Below, in pieces: positions 9,648 through 19,000 of a DNA stretch of 64,000 nt (the stretch's first letter is position 1; each line of letters begins with the position of its first letter). The stretch covers positions 109,909-173,908 of the forward strand of contig JAGFJO010000006.1 of NCBI GenBank assembly GCA_024102635.1, given 5' to 3'. The position numbers and the translations under genes are program-made. This stretch comes from Deltaproteobacteria bacterium. Lineage in GTDB: Bacteria; Bdellovibrionota_C; UBA2361; JAGFJO01. Under the pieces are notes generated by a model. It had not been told where the DNA came from, did not search any database, and was given only the letters and a program-made list of their open reading frames with translations.

Positions 9648-9689
9648 GAGATCATGTCAGGGGCCCCTCTCATTATGGGACATGATCTC
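9648..9689. repeat. Perfect 11-bp inverted repeat with a nested palindrome
   Basis: GAGATCATGTC (9648-9658) is repeated in inverse at 9679-9689. The 20-base loop opens with the palindrome AGGGGCCCCT (9659-9668). It lies about 90 bases before the ATG at 9782 and upstream of the divergent his promoter. No T run follows, so it reads more as an operator or a messenger 5' structure than as a terminator. Confidence 0.6.
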
Positions 9690-9781
9690 GATCCTTGGGT
9701 GGCCGCTGTCCATCCGATAAAGTCGCTGCAATGGATCGGCAGATCGATTTTGTAAGTAAAAGTAAGAAAATAGGAGGAGAT

Positions 9782-10372
9782 ATGAGAATATACACGAGCG
9801 CTCTTGCTGTCGTTTTAGCAGGAACACTTTTCCCGCAGACATCTAACGCGCAAACGCAAGAGAATATTTTCGAGCGTCAGAAGCAGTCCGCCCAAGATGA
9901 ACTTGCACAACAGGAAGACGACATGCGTGCGGCTATGAGGCCGGGCGAATCAGATGAGAAGAAGATAACCTTGCAGACCCGTCAAAGCAGCCAGTACGGC
10001 GCATATCTGACGGATGAACAGGGAAGAGCTGTTTACATTTTTGAAGCTGATTCGAAAGGCAAGAGCACCTGCTACGATGATTGTGCAGAGGCGTGGCCGC
10101 CGGTGCTGTCGAAGAATCCGGAAGTAGGACAGCAACTTAAAAAGGATATGCTCGGCACCATAAAAAGGCGTACTGGTGAGCAGCAGGTGGCATATAACGA
10201 CCTACCGCTCTACTACTATGCTAAGGATAAAGGAGCCGGACAAGCCTCGGGCCAGGGCGTGGAAGGGTTCGGAGCAGAGTGGTACCTGTTGTCACCTCAA
10301 GGAGAAAAGATTAAAGCAAGTGGCGGCGAAGGCAGCTCTAAAGCTGGAAGGGATAGCCAGCGAAAACAGTAA
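9782..10372 (+). CDS. Secreted protein with Lipoprotein_15 / COG4315-type repeats
   Basis: The 196-residue product has a signal peptide cut near TSNA-QTQ (about residue 23). There is no lipobox cysteine, so it is probably soluble in the periplasm or outside. Residues from about 65 carry the secreted-repeat pattern: YGAYLTDEQGRAVYIFEAD, then STCYDDCAEAWPPVL with two cysteines, then LPLYYYAKDKGAGQASGQG and GAEWYLLSP. The ATG at 9782 is preceded by AGGAGGAGAT, a strong ribosome site, so the longer upstream extension of this frame is not used. The function of this family is not established. Confidence 0.85.
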   Translation: MRIYTSALAVVLAGTLFPQTSNAQTQENIFERQKQSAQDELAQQEDDMRAAMRPGESDEKKITLQTRQSSQYGAYLTDEQGRAVYIFEADSKGKSTCYDDCAEAWPPVLSKNPEVGQQLKKDMLGTIKRRTGEQQVAYNDLPLYYYAKDKGAGQASGQGVEGFGAEWYLLSPQGEKIKASGGEGSSKAGRDSQRKQ

Positions 10373-10391
10373 CGGCTTAGCAGTGACATGC

Positions 10392-10441
10392 GCCGTCAGG
10401 AGCCTTAAGGTACTTAAGGTATACTTAAGGTAACTGACGGC
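10392..10441. repeat. Inverted repeat enclosing three CTTAAGGTA units
   Basis: GCCGTCAG (10392-10399) pairs with CTGACGGC (10434-10441). The loop contains three near-tandem copies of CTTAAGGTA, themselves built on the palindrome CTTAAG. It lies 20 bases after a plus-strand stop. It could act as a messenger 3' structure; no T run follows. Confidence 0.5.
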
Positions 10442-10455
10442 TGTGCCAGCTTAAC

Positions 10456-10555
10456 CCTTGCCGGCTTGGAAGCCGGCGCTCCACTTAATTATCTTAATTT
10501 CAATCATCCCCTTGCCGGCTTAGAAGTGCCGGCTTAGAAGCTGGCGCTCCACTGA
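10456..10555. repeat. Two imperfect copies of a GCCGGC-rich palindromic unit
   Basis: The first copy contains GCCGGCTT-GG-AAGCCGGC (10460-10477) followed by GCTCCACT. The second (about 10508-10553) starts with the same CCCTTGCCGGCTT, carries a short internal duplication of GCCGGCTTAGAAG, and ends GGCGCTCCACT. These look like REP-like intergenic palindromes between two convergent genes and could also stop transcription. Confidence 0.6.
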
Positions 10556-10578
10556 ATCAGCTTACTTTTGAGTCAATA

Positions 10579-11772
10579 CTAAGGGCGCGGCGAATGCGGA
10601 GCAGCAGCCACTCTATTGTCACTGCTTCTGTCACTGCTTCCTGTTTCGGCACTAATAGATGCCTTGCGTCCTATTACGTCACCGATTATCCGCGCGGCCT
10701 TAAGGTTGCCGTTCGTCTCCATATGGATACTATCCATGAAATTTTCTCTTTCAAAGACGTTGTTGAATTGATGCATGTCCGTGACTGCGACGCCGGCTCT
10801 CTGTAATCCGTCTTTTGCTAACTGTGAAAATTGGAGATACCCTTCCGCGAATTCCCGGTCCGCCTTATTGAGATCGGTTCTCCCTCTCAATAACTCTACT
10901 ACCCGGATGTCGGGCTGTATAAAAACGAAGTAAGGAATGTTCAGGGCGCGGCAAATTCGATCAAGGCGCGCATGATTCTCTACGTACTGCGCCGCCGCCT
11001 TCGCAACATCTTCTCGGCCGTCAGCTTCTGAATCGTTGGCCACGTCGAAATATTCGGAACCTTTCTTAACCGCACGCGATACAAGGTTGGAAAGGGATGG
11101 GAAAAGGGAGGTGTGAACCACTCCCGTTAGCCTGTCAAATATATGACCACTGCTTACTCTTGTAAGAGCTAAAAGCTGCTGCTCGATCTGATAGAATCCG
11201 GTATCACCTGTCTGCACAACGCGCTCTTTTAGGCGGTTCTCGCGGAAGTCATTCCACCCGTCAAACGCTATCAGCACATCGGGCGAGTAATCAATTAACT
11301 CGCTTGTGAAATACGCTGCCTGTTGAGACGACTGATGCCCAATAACAGCGGCGTTCAGCACCTCAGCTTCGCTCTCGTTCTGAAGATGCGACGATATCGT
11401 TTCACTGTCACCTTTGACCCCAGTGCCGAAAGCGGTAGATCCCCCTACCAGTATGAACCGGCGGCGCGAGTTTCTGGCTTTCTCAATAGGCTCCCCCCGG
11501 AATCCTTGGTTGTTAATTGTAAAATAAGGAGTTCGCTGATCTGGATAGTTACCGTATGTGATGATGGGCCGAAGCATTAGTTTGAGGAAGCCTCTCTTAC
11601 TCCCCACTCTCTCTCCGGAGCTCGTATAGACCGCCCAGGGATAGTACGAGACTACCTTCTCCGCCCACTCTCTCTCGTGGTTGTCCCGCCTCCAAGAGAG
11701 GAATACCTCTGCTGCGAAAATGGTAATGACGAACGTAACCAGAGCGATCGCCGCACCCTGAATAATCTTCAT
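10579..11772 (-). CDS. Membrane-anchored SGNH/GDSL hydrolase-like protein
   Basis: The 397-residue product has an N-terminal membrane anchor (about residues 5-25) and a periplasmic SGNH-type domain. Block I is ILVGGSTAFGTG with the candidate nucleophile Ser, the Asn block is FDGWNDFREN, and the Asp-His block is probably MDSIHMETNGN. Proteins of this kind often esterify or de-esterify cell-surface polysaccharides, but the substrate here is unknown. I chose the ATG before KIIQGAAIALV because it places the anchor at the N-terminus; a TTG 34 codons earlier extends the frame. It lies 150 bases after the peroxidase gene on the same strand. Confidence 0.75.
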   Translation of the reverse strand: MKIIQGAAIALVTFVITIFAAEVFLSWRRDNHEREWAEKVVSYYPWAVYTSSGERVGSKRGFLKLMLRPIITYGNYPDQRTPYFTINNQGFRGEPIEKARNSRRRFILVGGSTAFGTGVKGDSETISSHLQNESEAEVLNAAVIGHQSSQQAAYFTSELIDYSPDVLIAFDGWNDFRENRLKERVVQTGDTGFYQIEQQLLALTRVSSGHIFDRLTGVVHTSLFPSLSNLVSRAVKKGSEYFDVANDSEADGREDVAKAAAQYVENHARLDRICRALNIPYFVFIQPDIRVVELLRGRTDLNKADREFAEGYLQFSQLAKDGLQRAGVAVTDMHQFNNVFERENFMDSIHMETNGNLKAARIIGDVIGRKASISAETGSSDRSSDNRVAAAPHSPRP

Positions 11773-11922
11773 GGACTCTGCCCGCAATTTTTTAACGTTT
11801 GGGGCAGAATTATAGCTGCGCACTTCCCGGCATTGAACGGTTAGATCGGGCTGGGCGCCGCTTTCAACAGACAAGCTTGATGAAGATCATCCAGAGAGCA
11901 AGCAGAAGTCAAAGCGCTCCCA

Positions 11923-12912
11923 TCAAAGAGCGCTCTGAGGCAGCTCTCCGGTTAATGCCTTTAGGAAGGTCACTATGTCGTTAACTTGCCCGTCAGTTAA
12001 AGTGCGGCCCAACTGATGCTCAGCCATTAGGCGCACTGCTTCATCCAACGTCTTTACGTTGCCATCATGAAAGTATGGAGCGGTTTTTTCGATATTTCTA
12101 AGAGAGGGCACTTTGAAGAAGTACTTCTCCGCTTCGTTCTTGGTTACTTCATACCTGCCGAGATCTTTTGTCTCATACGGCTTAACAAGCCCCAGTTTTT
12201 GGAACATCTGCCCGCCCACGGTCGCTCCAGCGTGGCACATCGTGCACCCTGTTTCATGAAACGTCTTCAATCCGCGAATCTCTTCCGCGCTCAGCGCCTT
12301 CTCGTCACCCTTAAGATAGGCGTCAAATCGTGACGGAGTAAGCAAGGTGCGTTCAAAAGCCCCTATAGCTTTGCCCACATTTTGAAAGTTGAGCGGTTCC
12401 TTCTCTCCCGGAAAGGCCTTCTTGAAAGCCTCTATATAGCTCGGATCTTTTGAGAGGCGTTGAATCACTTCGACTTCCGTAGCCATCGCCATCTCTACCG
12501 GGTTCATCATAGGTCCGAGGGCCTGCTCTTCTACGTCTTTAGCCCGGCCGTCCCAAAACTGCGCAATATGGAGAGCGGCATTGTACACAGTAGGAGAATT
12601 TCTAGTGCCTCGCTGATTATTATGGCCTAGCGAGGTAGCCTCATTGTCCACGCCGTAGTTTTTTAGGTCATGACAGGAGTTGCAAGATAACCCCTCAGCT
12701 TTAGATAGCTTAGTTTCGCTATAAAGCCGTTTCCCTAATGCAATCTTTTCCGGAGTGCCGGGGTTGTGAGGGCTGTCTGCGCTTTTTGGAAGCGGAGGGA
12801 AGAGCGCCTTAATGACCGGGTCAATCTCCGCAGAGGCAGTGCGAATTGCCGGGAGCTGCAATGCAAAAACTGCCGCAGCGGTCGTTATAATATTGCGTAA
12901 GGTAGTTCGCAT
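11923..12912 (-). CDS. Di-heme cytochrome c peroxidase (CcpA/MauG family)
   Basis: This 329-residue periplasmic protein has a signal peptide ending near TASA (about 28) and two c-heme sites, CNSCH at 77-81 and CTMCH at 223-227. The family stretches RNSPTVYNAALH, FWDGRAKDVEEQ, PMMNPVEM and FKVPSLRNIEKTAPYFHDG are present. It should reduce hydrogen peroxide with electrons from cytochrome c, consistent with the oxidase genes elsewhere in the window. A modest hairpin (AGCGCT arms, 11913-11934) overlaps its stop and might attenuate read-through into the SGNH gene. Confidence 0.93.
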   Translation of the reverse strand: MRTTLRNIITTAAAVFALQLPAIRTASAEIDPVIKALFPPLPKSADSPHNPGTPEKIALGKRLYSETKLSKAEGLSCNSCHDLKNYGVDNEATSLGHNNQRGTRNSPTVYNAALHIAQFWDGRAKDVEEQALGPMMNPVEMAMATEVEVIQRLSKDPSYIEAFKKAFPGEKEPLNFQNVGKAIGAFERTLLTPSRFDAYLKGDEKALSAEEIRGLKTFHETGCTMCHAGATVGGQMFQKLGLVKPYETKDLGRYEVTKNEAEKYFFKVPSLRNIEKTAPYFHDGNVKTLDEAVRLMAEHQLGRTLTDGQVNDIVTFLKALTGELPQSAL

Positions 12913-13010
12913 ACTGTACTCGCTCTTTAAATAAAGATACTGCCGCTGAACTAAAATAGTACACGGTCATCTAAAGTTCAATTGCGGGAGTTTCTGCTCT
13001 AAGTAGAGAT

Positions 13011-13043
13011 AAAAAAGAAGGGCGGGAGTGCTGTCCCGCCCTT
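13011..13043 (-). terminator. Strong intrinsic terminator, minus strand
   Basis: AAGGGCGGGA (13018-13027) pairs perfectly with TCCCGCCCTT (13034-13043) around 6 bases. On the minus strand the hairpin is followed after one base by six T (13016-13011). No convincing protein gene lies upstream of it on that strand before 13555, so it probably ends a non-coding transcript. It also separates this from the peroxidase gene, whose start is at 12912. Confidence 0.75.
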
Positions 13044-13083
13044 ATATGTTGAGAGAGAATGCGATAGATCTGAAAGTTTTTTT

Positions 13084-13320
13084 GGGTGTATCCAAGCGAA
13101 CGGCGGCAGCCGTTCGCTTGAAGTTCAACCTCAGGACCGACGGTCCCCCCTGCGTCCCCATTAATCTGCGGCGAGTATGCTCCCTTGGCACATCTTCTCT
13201 GCCGCGCGCCAACTGAATAGGAAGTAGAGCAACTACTGTGCCGCTCGTAGGGGTGTGATTGATGAGCTAAGTGGTTGATCAGAGGCTCAACGGGAGAAGA
13301 CAATTTTTGTCCGAGGCCTG
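13084..13320 (-). ncRNA. Candidate structured RNA (6S-like, uncertain)
   Basis: The region ends in a strong minus-strand terminator yet has no plausible protein. Read on the minus strand, CCTCGGAC (13316-13309) can pair with GTCCTGAGG (13137-13129, one bulged base), and TCTCCC with GGGGGGA just inside. This gives a long closed stem of about 185 bases with a large interior, the general plan of 6S RNA. A 12-bp perfect hairpin (CAAGCGAACGGC arms, 13093-13120) follows. GATAGATCT-containing 11-bp direct repeats flank the block (13061-13071 and 13336-13346). No promoter was recognised. A 117-residue ORF across it looks non-coding. RNase P and tmRNA signatures were not seen. Confidence 0.35.
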
Positions 13321-13507
13321 TCAATTTGCGGCACCGCGATAGATCTTCCTGTTCTGATTAGTTTTTTGTTGGAGAGACGCTTCCTCCATCCACAACTGGT
13401 TGCCCGAACGTTCATTACGCGTTTCAAACGGCGGTAGGAAGAAGTGTAGCGAATGTTTTGTCTATTTTGATTGTATATAGAATAAAACTAGAATAAGCTG
13501 GTTTGTT

Positions 13508-13520
13508 GTTATCGAGTAAC
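13508..13520. promoter_or_regulatory. Candidate LexA/SOS operator before imuA
   Basis: GTTATCGAGTAAC lies 35 bases before the imuA ATG and is a palindrome with a 5-base centre. It contains TTAT-CGA-GTAA, one mismatch from TTAC-N3-GTAA, the LexA site reported for Bdellovibrio bacteriovorus. ImuA-ImuB-DnaE2 cassettes are normally LexA-controlled. Assignment rests on position and similarity only. Confidence 0.35.
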
Positions 13521-13555
13521 CGTTTAACTGCGGGGACAAGTAGCGTTTACCGAAG

Positions 13556-14401
13556 ATGGCGGCAGAGATGAATTCTTCATTAACAAATTCTCCACTAACA
13601 ACATGCCTTAAAGATGGGCGGGTATGGGTTGCAGAATCGCCTGGTATTACCTTACCGCAGGTAAAAGAATCTTATAGCGCTAACTTTACTGAAAGAGCAC
13701 CTTTTAAAATTTCAGCTATTGATAATGAACTTCAAGGAGGCGGCATTCAATGCGGGCAGTTACATGAATGGTTCGGAGCAACAGCTTGGGGTACTAGCAG
13801 TTGGGATACTAGCAGGCCCCCTCTTACTATTCTCGCTTCTCTTTTCGGAAACTTAATTAGTAATTGCACAGAAGAGAGAAAAGGATTTTCCAAAGTAATT
13901 TTATGGATCGGCAAAGAGTGCTGGCCCTCCCCCTACCTTTTAGCGCAATGCCATGGTTCTGCCCTTTTTCATAACTCTCTGCTTCAGAGCTCTCTTTTTA
14001 TAGATCCTGCGGGTAGCGAAAGCAGGAAGTGGTGCTTTGAAACTGCGCTTCGCTCTCCTGCTGTAGCGGCTGCTGTTTGTTATCTAAAAGGAGTCAATCT
14101 GACATTAAGCAGGCGATTTGCAATAGCCGCAAAAATGGGCGGTGCTTTAGGGGCTCTTATACGCCCTGAGAAAGAGAGCGGACTGGCGAGTGCAGCCGCA
14201 ACAAGATGGATCGTCAGATCTGTTCGCTCCCCTACTCCGCACCCCCGCTGGGAGCTAAATCTTTTAAAACAGAAAGGCAAGCAGCCTAATCGAGCATCTT
14301 GGATTATTGAGTCGCATGAGGAACAAAAAATATCTCTGCATATACCTTCCGATGTGGCCGATCAATCTCGCGCAGAGGAGAAGATTAAAAAGTCTGCTTA
14401 A
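13556..14401 (+). CDS. imuA: ImuA-type mutasome protein (RecA/SulA-like)
   Basis: The 281-residue protein has the ImuA hallmark AIDNELQGGGIQCGQLHEWFG (around residues 54-74), then KVILWIGKECWPSPYLLAQ and the late SPAVAAAVCYLKGVNLTLSRRFAIAA typical of RecA-like ImuA proteins. ImuA works with ImuB and DnaE2 in DNA-damage-induced mutagenesis. A second ATG at 13568 is possible. It overlaps imuB by 86 bases, so about 28 C-terminal residues are read in two frames. The 5' half is noticeably more AT-rich than imuB. Confidence 0.85.
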   Translation: MAAEMNSSLTNSPLTTCLKDGRVWVAESPGITLPQVKESYSANFTERAPFKISAIDNELQGGGIQCGQLHEWFGATAWGTSSWDTSRPPLTILASLFGNLISNCTEERKGFSKVILWIGKECWPSPYLLAQCHGSALFHNSLLQSSLFIDPAGSESRKWCFETALRSPAVAAAVCYLKGVNLTLSRRFAIAAKMGGALGALIRPEKESGLASAAATRWIVRSVRSPTPHPRWELNLLKQKGKQPNRASWIIESHEEQKISLHIPSDVADQSRAEEKIKKSA

Positions 14402-16016
14402 CACTTCATTGGAAGCGCACTCTTTAAGCGGAGAAATGCGCAATTTAAATGAAGCGCGGCGCAAGGAGGTATTACGGCCGGTCTTATTGGCGGCTAAGGC
14501 AGCTAATCAAATAGTTGTGAAAAGGTGCTGCACGCGCAGCAGAATCGCCGGAGTGCGTCCCGATATGACACTGGCGCTTGCCAAAGCTCTTGTGCCTGAG
14601 GCGCATGTGGGCTTGTTCGACGGCACGCAGGACTTTAACGCTCTAAAAAAACTTGCTTCCAAATTGCTTTTTTTTAGCCCATTGGTGGCAATTGACACTG
14701 AGCTATGGCTCGCCAAACGGCAAAGCACCTTAAATGAAGCCTCCCCTCTCTCTTATGGATTGCTGCTCGATCTAACCGGCACTGAAAAGCTTCACAAAAT
14801 GCGCCTGCACTCAGCGCAAGAGGACCCATCTGAGGAGCTGCTAGAAGAGATCGCTTTGAAGTTTTCGGCTGCTTCCATAGAGGCCCGACTTGCAGTGGCT
14901 CCTACTATCGGAGCGGCATGGGCGTTGTCACGTTTCAGCAGGCAAAAAATCACATCTCTAAGCGGCTCTCTATCAAAAAGTGAATTATCGGACGCCTTGG
15001 AGCATCTCCCCGTTCAAGCTCTTAGGATTCCCGATGAAATCTCCCTGGCTCTTGCCAAGATCGGCATCACCGCCATCGGACAACTTCTTAAACTCTCGAA
15101 GAAGTCCTTGGGGCTGAGGTTCGGCATACAGCTTGTAAGAAGGATAGATCAGGCGCTGGGTTCAGTCTCGGAAAATGCCTATTATCTTAAGCCGCAGAAA
15201 AAAGTTATCCACCGGCAGGAGTTTGACACCCCTATTACCAAGCAGGAACAGCTCCAAAGTGTAACCCTCAAGGCGCTGCAAAACGTGCTGGGAAAGCTGG
15301 CTGAAAGAGATGAAAAGCCGCTTACAATTTATATCCGCTTTGACGGGTTCGGCGTTGAAAGGCAGGTAATAGAGAGGGAGATCTCATTATTATCTGCAAC
15401 TCGCGAGATAAAGCAGCTGCAATCTATTATAAGCCCCATCATCGAGAAGGTGCGCTTTAGAGAGGGCGCGCGCTCAGTTACTCTTCTGGCGCCCCAGACT
15501 CAGATGACCAGAGACAAGCAGGTGCCGTTTATACAAAACGGGCCGGGATCCTCAGAGGAGTTTTCCGAGCTGGAAGAGAAGAGAAACGAGCTTCTAAACA
15601 ACCTTACCGTCCGCTTAGGAAAGAAGCGGTTAAAAAAGGCCGTTTTCAATAACTCTTATCTACCTGAGAGATCTTTCTCCTACGTTCCTATAGATCAAAG
15701 CGACAAAAATGGAGCTTCAGTCCCGCTCGTTTTCCTTAAGAATCAGGCGCCTTACCTCCTTGAAACTCCAGAGCCCATTCAAGCCATCGCCATGCTGCCG
15801 GACAAGCCGCCTTCCTGGATCAAGTGGCGTGATGAAAAGCTTTTCGTCGTGAGAGGTTTTGGCCCCAGCCGAATAAGCGACGAATGGTGGCGCAGCACCC
15901 TCCCACGGCAGGATGACGCGCGGGATTACTTTAGAATTCAGGATCAAAACGGGCGCTGGCTGTGGGTATTCCGCAACGGAACGATGCAGTGGTTCGTGCA
16001 TGGCCTGTGGATTTAA
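14316..16016 (+). CDS. imuB: ImuB, inactive Y-family polymerase-like hub of the mutasome
   Basis: This Y-family-like protein of 566 residues bridges the beta clamp, ImuA and DnaE2. It starts MRNKKYLCIYLPMWPIN, where an active polymerase would have a catalytic Asp. The later stretch FSPLVAIDTELWLAKR lacks the SxDE pair, but keeps GLLLDLTGTEKL. The helix-hairpin-helix and little-finger regions follow (about 240-370). The start at 14316 is favoured over an upstream in-frame TTG at 14307. It is followed by dnaE2 with only 5 bases between. Absence of catalytic acids is normal for ImuB. Confidence 0.9.
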   Translation: MRNKKYLCIYLPMWPINLAQRRRLKSLLNTSLEAHSLSGEMRNLNEARRKEVLRPVLLAAKAANQIVVKRCCTRSRIAGVRPDMTLALAKALVPEAHVGLFDGTQDFNALKKLASKLLFFSPLVAIDTELWLAKRQSTLNEASPLSYGLLLDLTGTEKLHKMRLHSAQEDPSEELLEEIALKFSAASIEARLAVAPTIGAAWALSRFSRQKITSLSGSLSKSELSDALEHLPVQALRIPDEISLALAKIGITAIGQLLKLSKKSLGLRFGIQLVRRIDQALGSVSENAYYLKPQKKVIHRQEFDTPITKQEQLQSVTLKALQNVLGKLAERDEKPLTIYIRFDGFGVERQVIEREISLLSATREIKQLQSIISPIIEKVRFREGARSVTLLAPQTQMTRDKQVPFIQNGPGSSEEFSELEEKRNELLNNLTVRLGKKRLKKAVFNNSYLPERSFSYVPIDQSDKNGASVPLVFLKNQAPYLLETPEPIQAIAMLPDKPPSWIKWRDEKLFVVRGFGPSRISDEWWRSTLPRQDDARDYFRIQDQNGRWLWVFRNGTMQWFVHGLWI

Positions 16017-16021
16017 ATGAA

Positions 16022-19000
16022 ATGAAACTCCCCACCCGCTTTGCGGAGCTGCAAAGCACGAGCAATTTCTCTTTTCTAACCGGCGCCAGTCATCCGGAGG
16101 AACTGGTTCAGAAGGCCTCGGAGCTTGGCTACCACGCTCTAGCGATAACCGATCTAAATTCGCTTGCCGGAGTTGTGCGCGCACATGCCGCAGCAAAAAC
16201 TCTTGATATGCGCTTTCATGTGGGATGCAGGCTGCGCGTGGGCTGCGAAGAAGCGATCCCTGGCGCTAAAGACCTCTGCCAGGAGCTTGACTTACTGGCA
16301 TATCCCACCAGCCGAGAGGCATACGGGCGTCTCTGCCGCCTGCTAACGTTGGGCAAGCTGCGCGCGGAAAAGGGCGGCTGCCTATTAACCCTTAAAGATC
16401 TCTATCAGCACCAGCAAGGGCTGACCGTAACTATCGTGCCTCCATTTTTTGACACCAACTTCGCCAATGCCGCGGCCCTTAATTTCATGGAGACCTGCAA
16501 AGAGCTAAAAGAGTCTCTGAATGAAACAGCCGCTCTTTCGCTTTCGATTACCCGTAACTACTCTCACAACAACTTTCACTATACAAACGTAGTCACTCAA
16601 ACTTCCCGCTACCTCTCACTCCCGCTGATAGTAAGCAGCGATGCCTACTACCACTTTCCGGGGCGGCGCGCTTTATGCGATCTAGTGACCTGCATCCGTG
16701 AGGGGTGCACCATTCAACAAGCGGGCTTCCGCCTCTTTCAAAACTCAGAGCGATACTTAAAGCCGCTGCATGAGATAGAGCGCCTTTATCGTGATCTGCC
16801 GGAAGCCATAAGCCGGACAATTGAGGTCAGCGATATGCTGAACGGATTTTCCCTTAACCAGCTGCGCTATGAGTATCCCGACGAGAGCCCAGAAGGAATA
16901 GAGCCGATTCAGCACCTCACAGAGCTTACCTACCGCGGAGCCGGCGAGAGATATCCCGGCGGCGTTCCGGAGAAAGTCTTGTGTCTAATAGAGCAGGAGC
17001 TGGCTCTGATTCATGAATTAAAATACGAAAAGTATTTTCTTACCTGCTACGACATCGTGAAGTTTGCCCGCAGCAAGGGGATACTATGCCAAGGACGGGG
17101 AGCGGCCGCGAATTCAGCGGTTTGCTTCTCGCTCGGCATCACCTCCGTTGACCCGGACAGAATCGATATCCTATTTGCCCGTTTTGTAAGCAAAGAGCGT
17201 GATGAGCCCCCTGATATAGATATCGATTTCGAGCATGAAAGACGTGAAGAGGTAATTCAGTATATATACGGTAAGTATGGCCGCGAGCATGCAGGGCTGA
17301 CCTGCGAGGTGGTTACCTATCAGCCGCGAAGCGCCGTGCGTGATGTAGGTAAAGCGCTTGGCCTATCGCTTGAGATAGTGGATAGGCTCGCCAAATCAAT
17401 TCACCGCTGGACGGCGTGTGAATTGTCCCGCGAGGCGCTGGAGGGCATAGGCCTTAACCCTGATGATACAACGATAAAAAACGCCCTTCATCTTACATCC
17501 CAGCTTCTTGATTTTCCGCGCCATATCTCACAACACGTCGGCGGCTTTATTATCTCAGCGACCCCTCTATGCGAAATAGTTCCAATCCTGAATGCCGCCA
17601 TGCCGGATAGAACCATCATCGAATGGAATAAAGATGACATTGAAGCGCTCGGCATTCTTAAGATCGATGTGCTCGGGCTCGGCATGCTAAGCTGCATACG
17701 AAAGGCGCTGGCTTTGATAAATGAGGGGCGCAGCGCGGCGGGGGCGCAGCCGCTCGAGATGCACGCCATACCGGCAGAGGACTCGGCGGTATATGACATG
17801 ATTTGCTTGGCGGATACCGTCGGAGTATTCCAAATAGAGTCGCGCGCGCAGATGTCGATGCTTCCTCGCCTTAGGCCGCGCTGCTTTTACGATCTTGTAA
17901 TCGAAGTAGCGATAGTAAGGCCGGGGCCGATTCAGGGGAATATGGTGCATCCCTTTCTTAAAAGAAGAAGCGGGCTTGAAAAAGTAAGCTTCCCCGATGA
18001 AAAGGTAAGAGATGTACTCGGAAAAACCTTAGGAGTGCCTATCTTCCAGGAGCAAGCCATGCGGCTCGCCATAGTGCTTGCAAACTTTACCCCGGGCGAG
18101 GCCGAGCAGCTGCGCCGGGCGATGGCAGCTTGGAAGCATAACGAGGGGCTGATATCGAGATTTAAAAAGCGGATCGTGAAAGGGATGCTGGAGAGCGGCT
18201 ACACAGCGGAGTTCGCTGAAACTTGCATGCAGCAGATCCGCGGCTTCAGTGAGTACGGTTTTCCCGAGTCCCATGCCGCTTCATTTGCCCTCCTGGTTTA
18301 CGCCTCGGCTTGGATTAAGAGGTATTACCCTGCACAGTTTGCAGCCGCTTTAATAAACAGCCAGCCTATGGGGTTTTATGCTCCGGCGCAGCTGGTGCAA
18401 GATGCGAAAAACCATGGGGTCAGCGTGCTGCCGGTGGATGTAAACTTTAGCTCTTGGGATTGCAGCATTGAAGATAGCGATTCACTCAGGCTGGGAATGC
18501 GGCTTGTCCGCGGCCTTGAGGAGAGCCAGGCGGAGATGATAGCAAAGACAGCAGAGCTTTGCGGCAAGGCGAGCTCAATCCGCGAGATCTGGATGCGCTG
18601 CCACCAGCAGGGCCTGCGGCTGCGAATTCCTACTCTTAAACTGCTCGCCAACGCGGATGCCTTTGCCTCCATGGGGCTCTCAAGACGTGAAGCATTCTGG
18701 CAGATTGAGGCCCTTCCGCCGCAGCCTCTGCCGCTTGATAGCTATGATAAATTTCTCGATAAAGAAGGGCCGAGTCTTCCGCGCAGCACCGTGCAGCAGG
18801 AGATGTTCGATGACTACACCGCAACCGGGCTCTCCCTTAGGTCACACCCGATTCAGTTCATTCGCCCCGCTCTGCAGCAGCGCAGAGTACAAAAAGCGCT
18901 GGAGCTTAAGGAGATAGTGAAAGCGAATCTTAAGGGAGAGAAAGTAAAAAAACGTGTGGCAATGGCGGGGATCGCTATTATCCGCCAACGTCCCGGCACG

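Noticed and set aside
13084..13320. RNase P RNA or tmRNA
   Set aside because: The conserved 5' and 3' cores of both (for example the GAGGAAAGTCC core, CCA end and tag sequence) were not found.
12971..13324. 117-codon minus-strand ORF
   Set aside because: It runs through the terminator and hairpins and has no family pattern or ribosome site; a structured RNA fits better.
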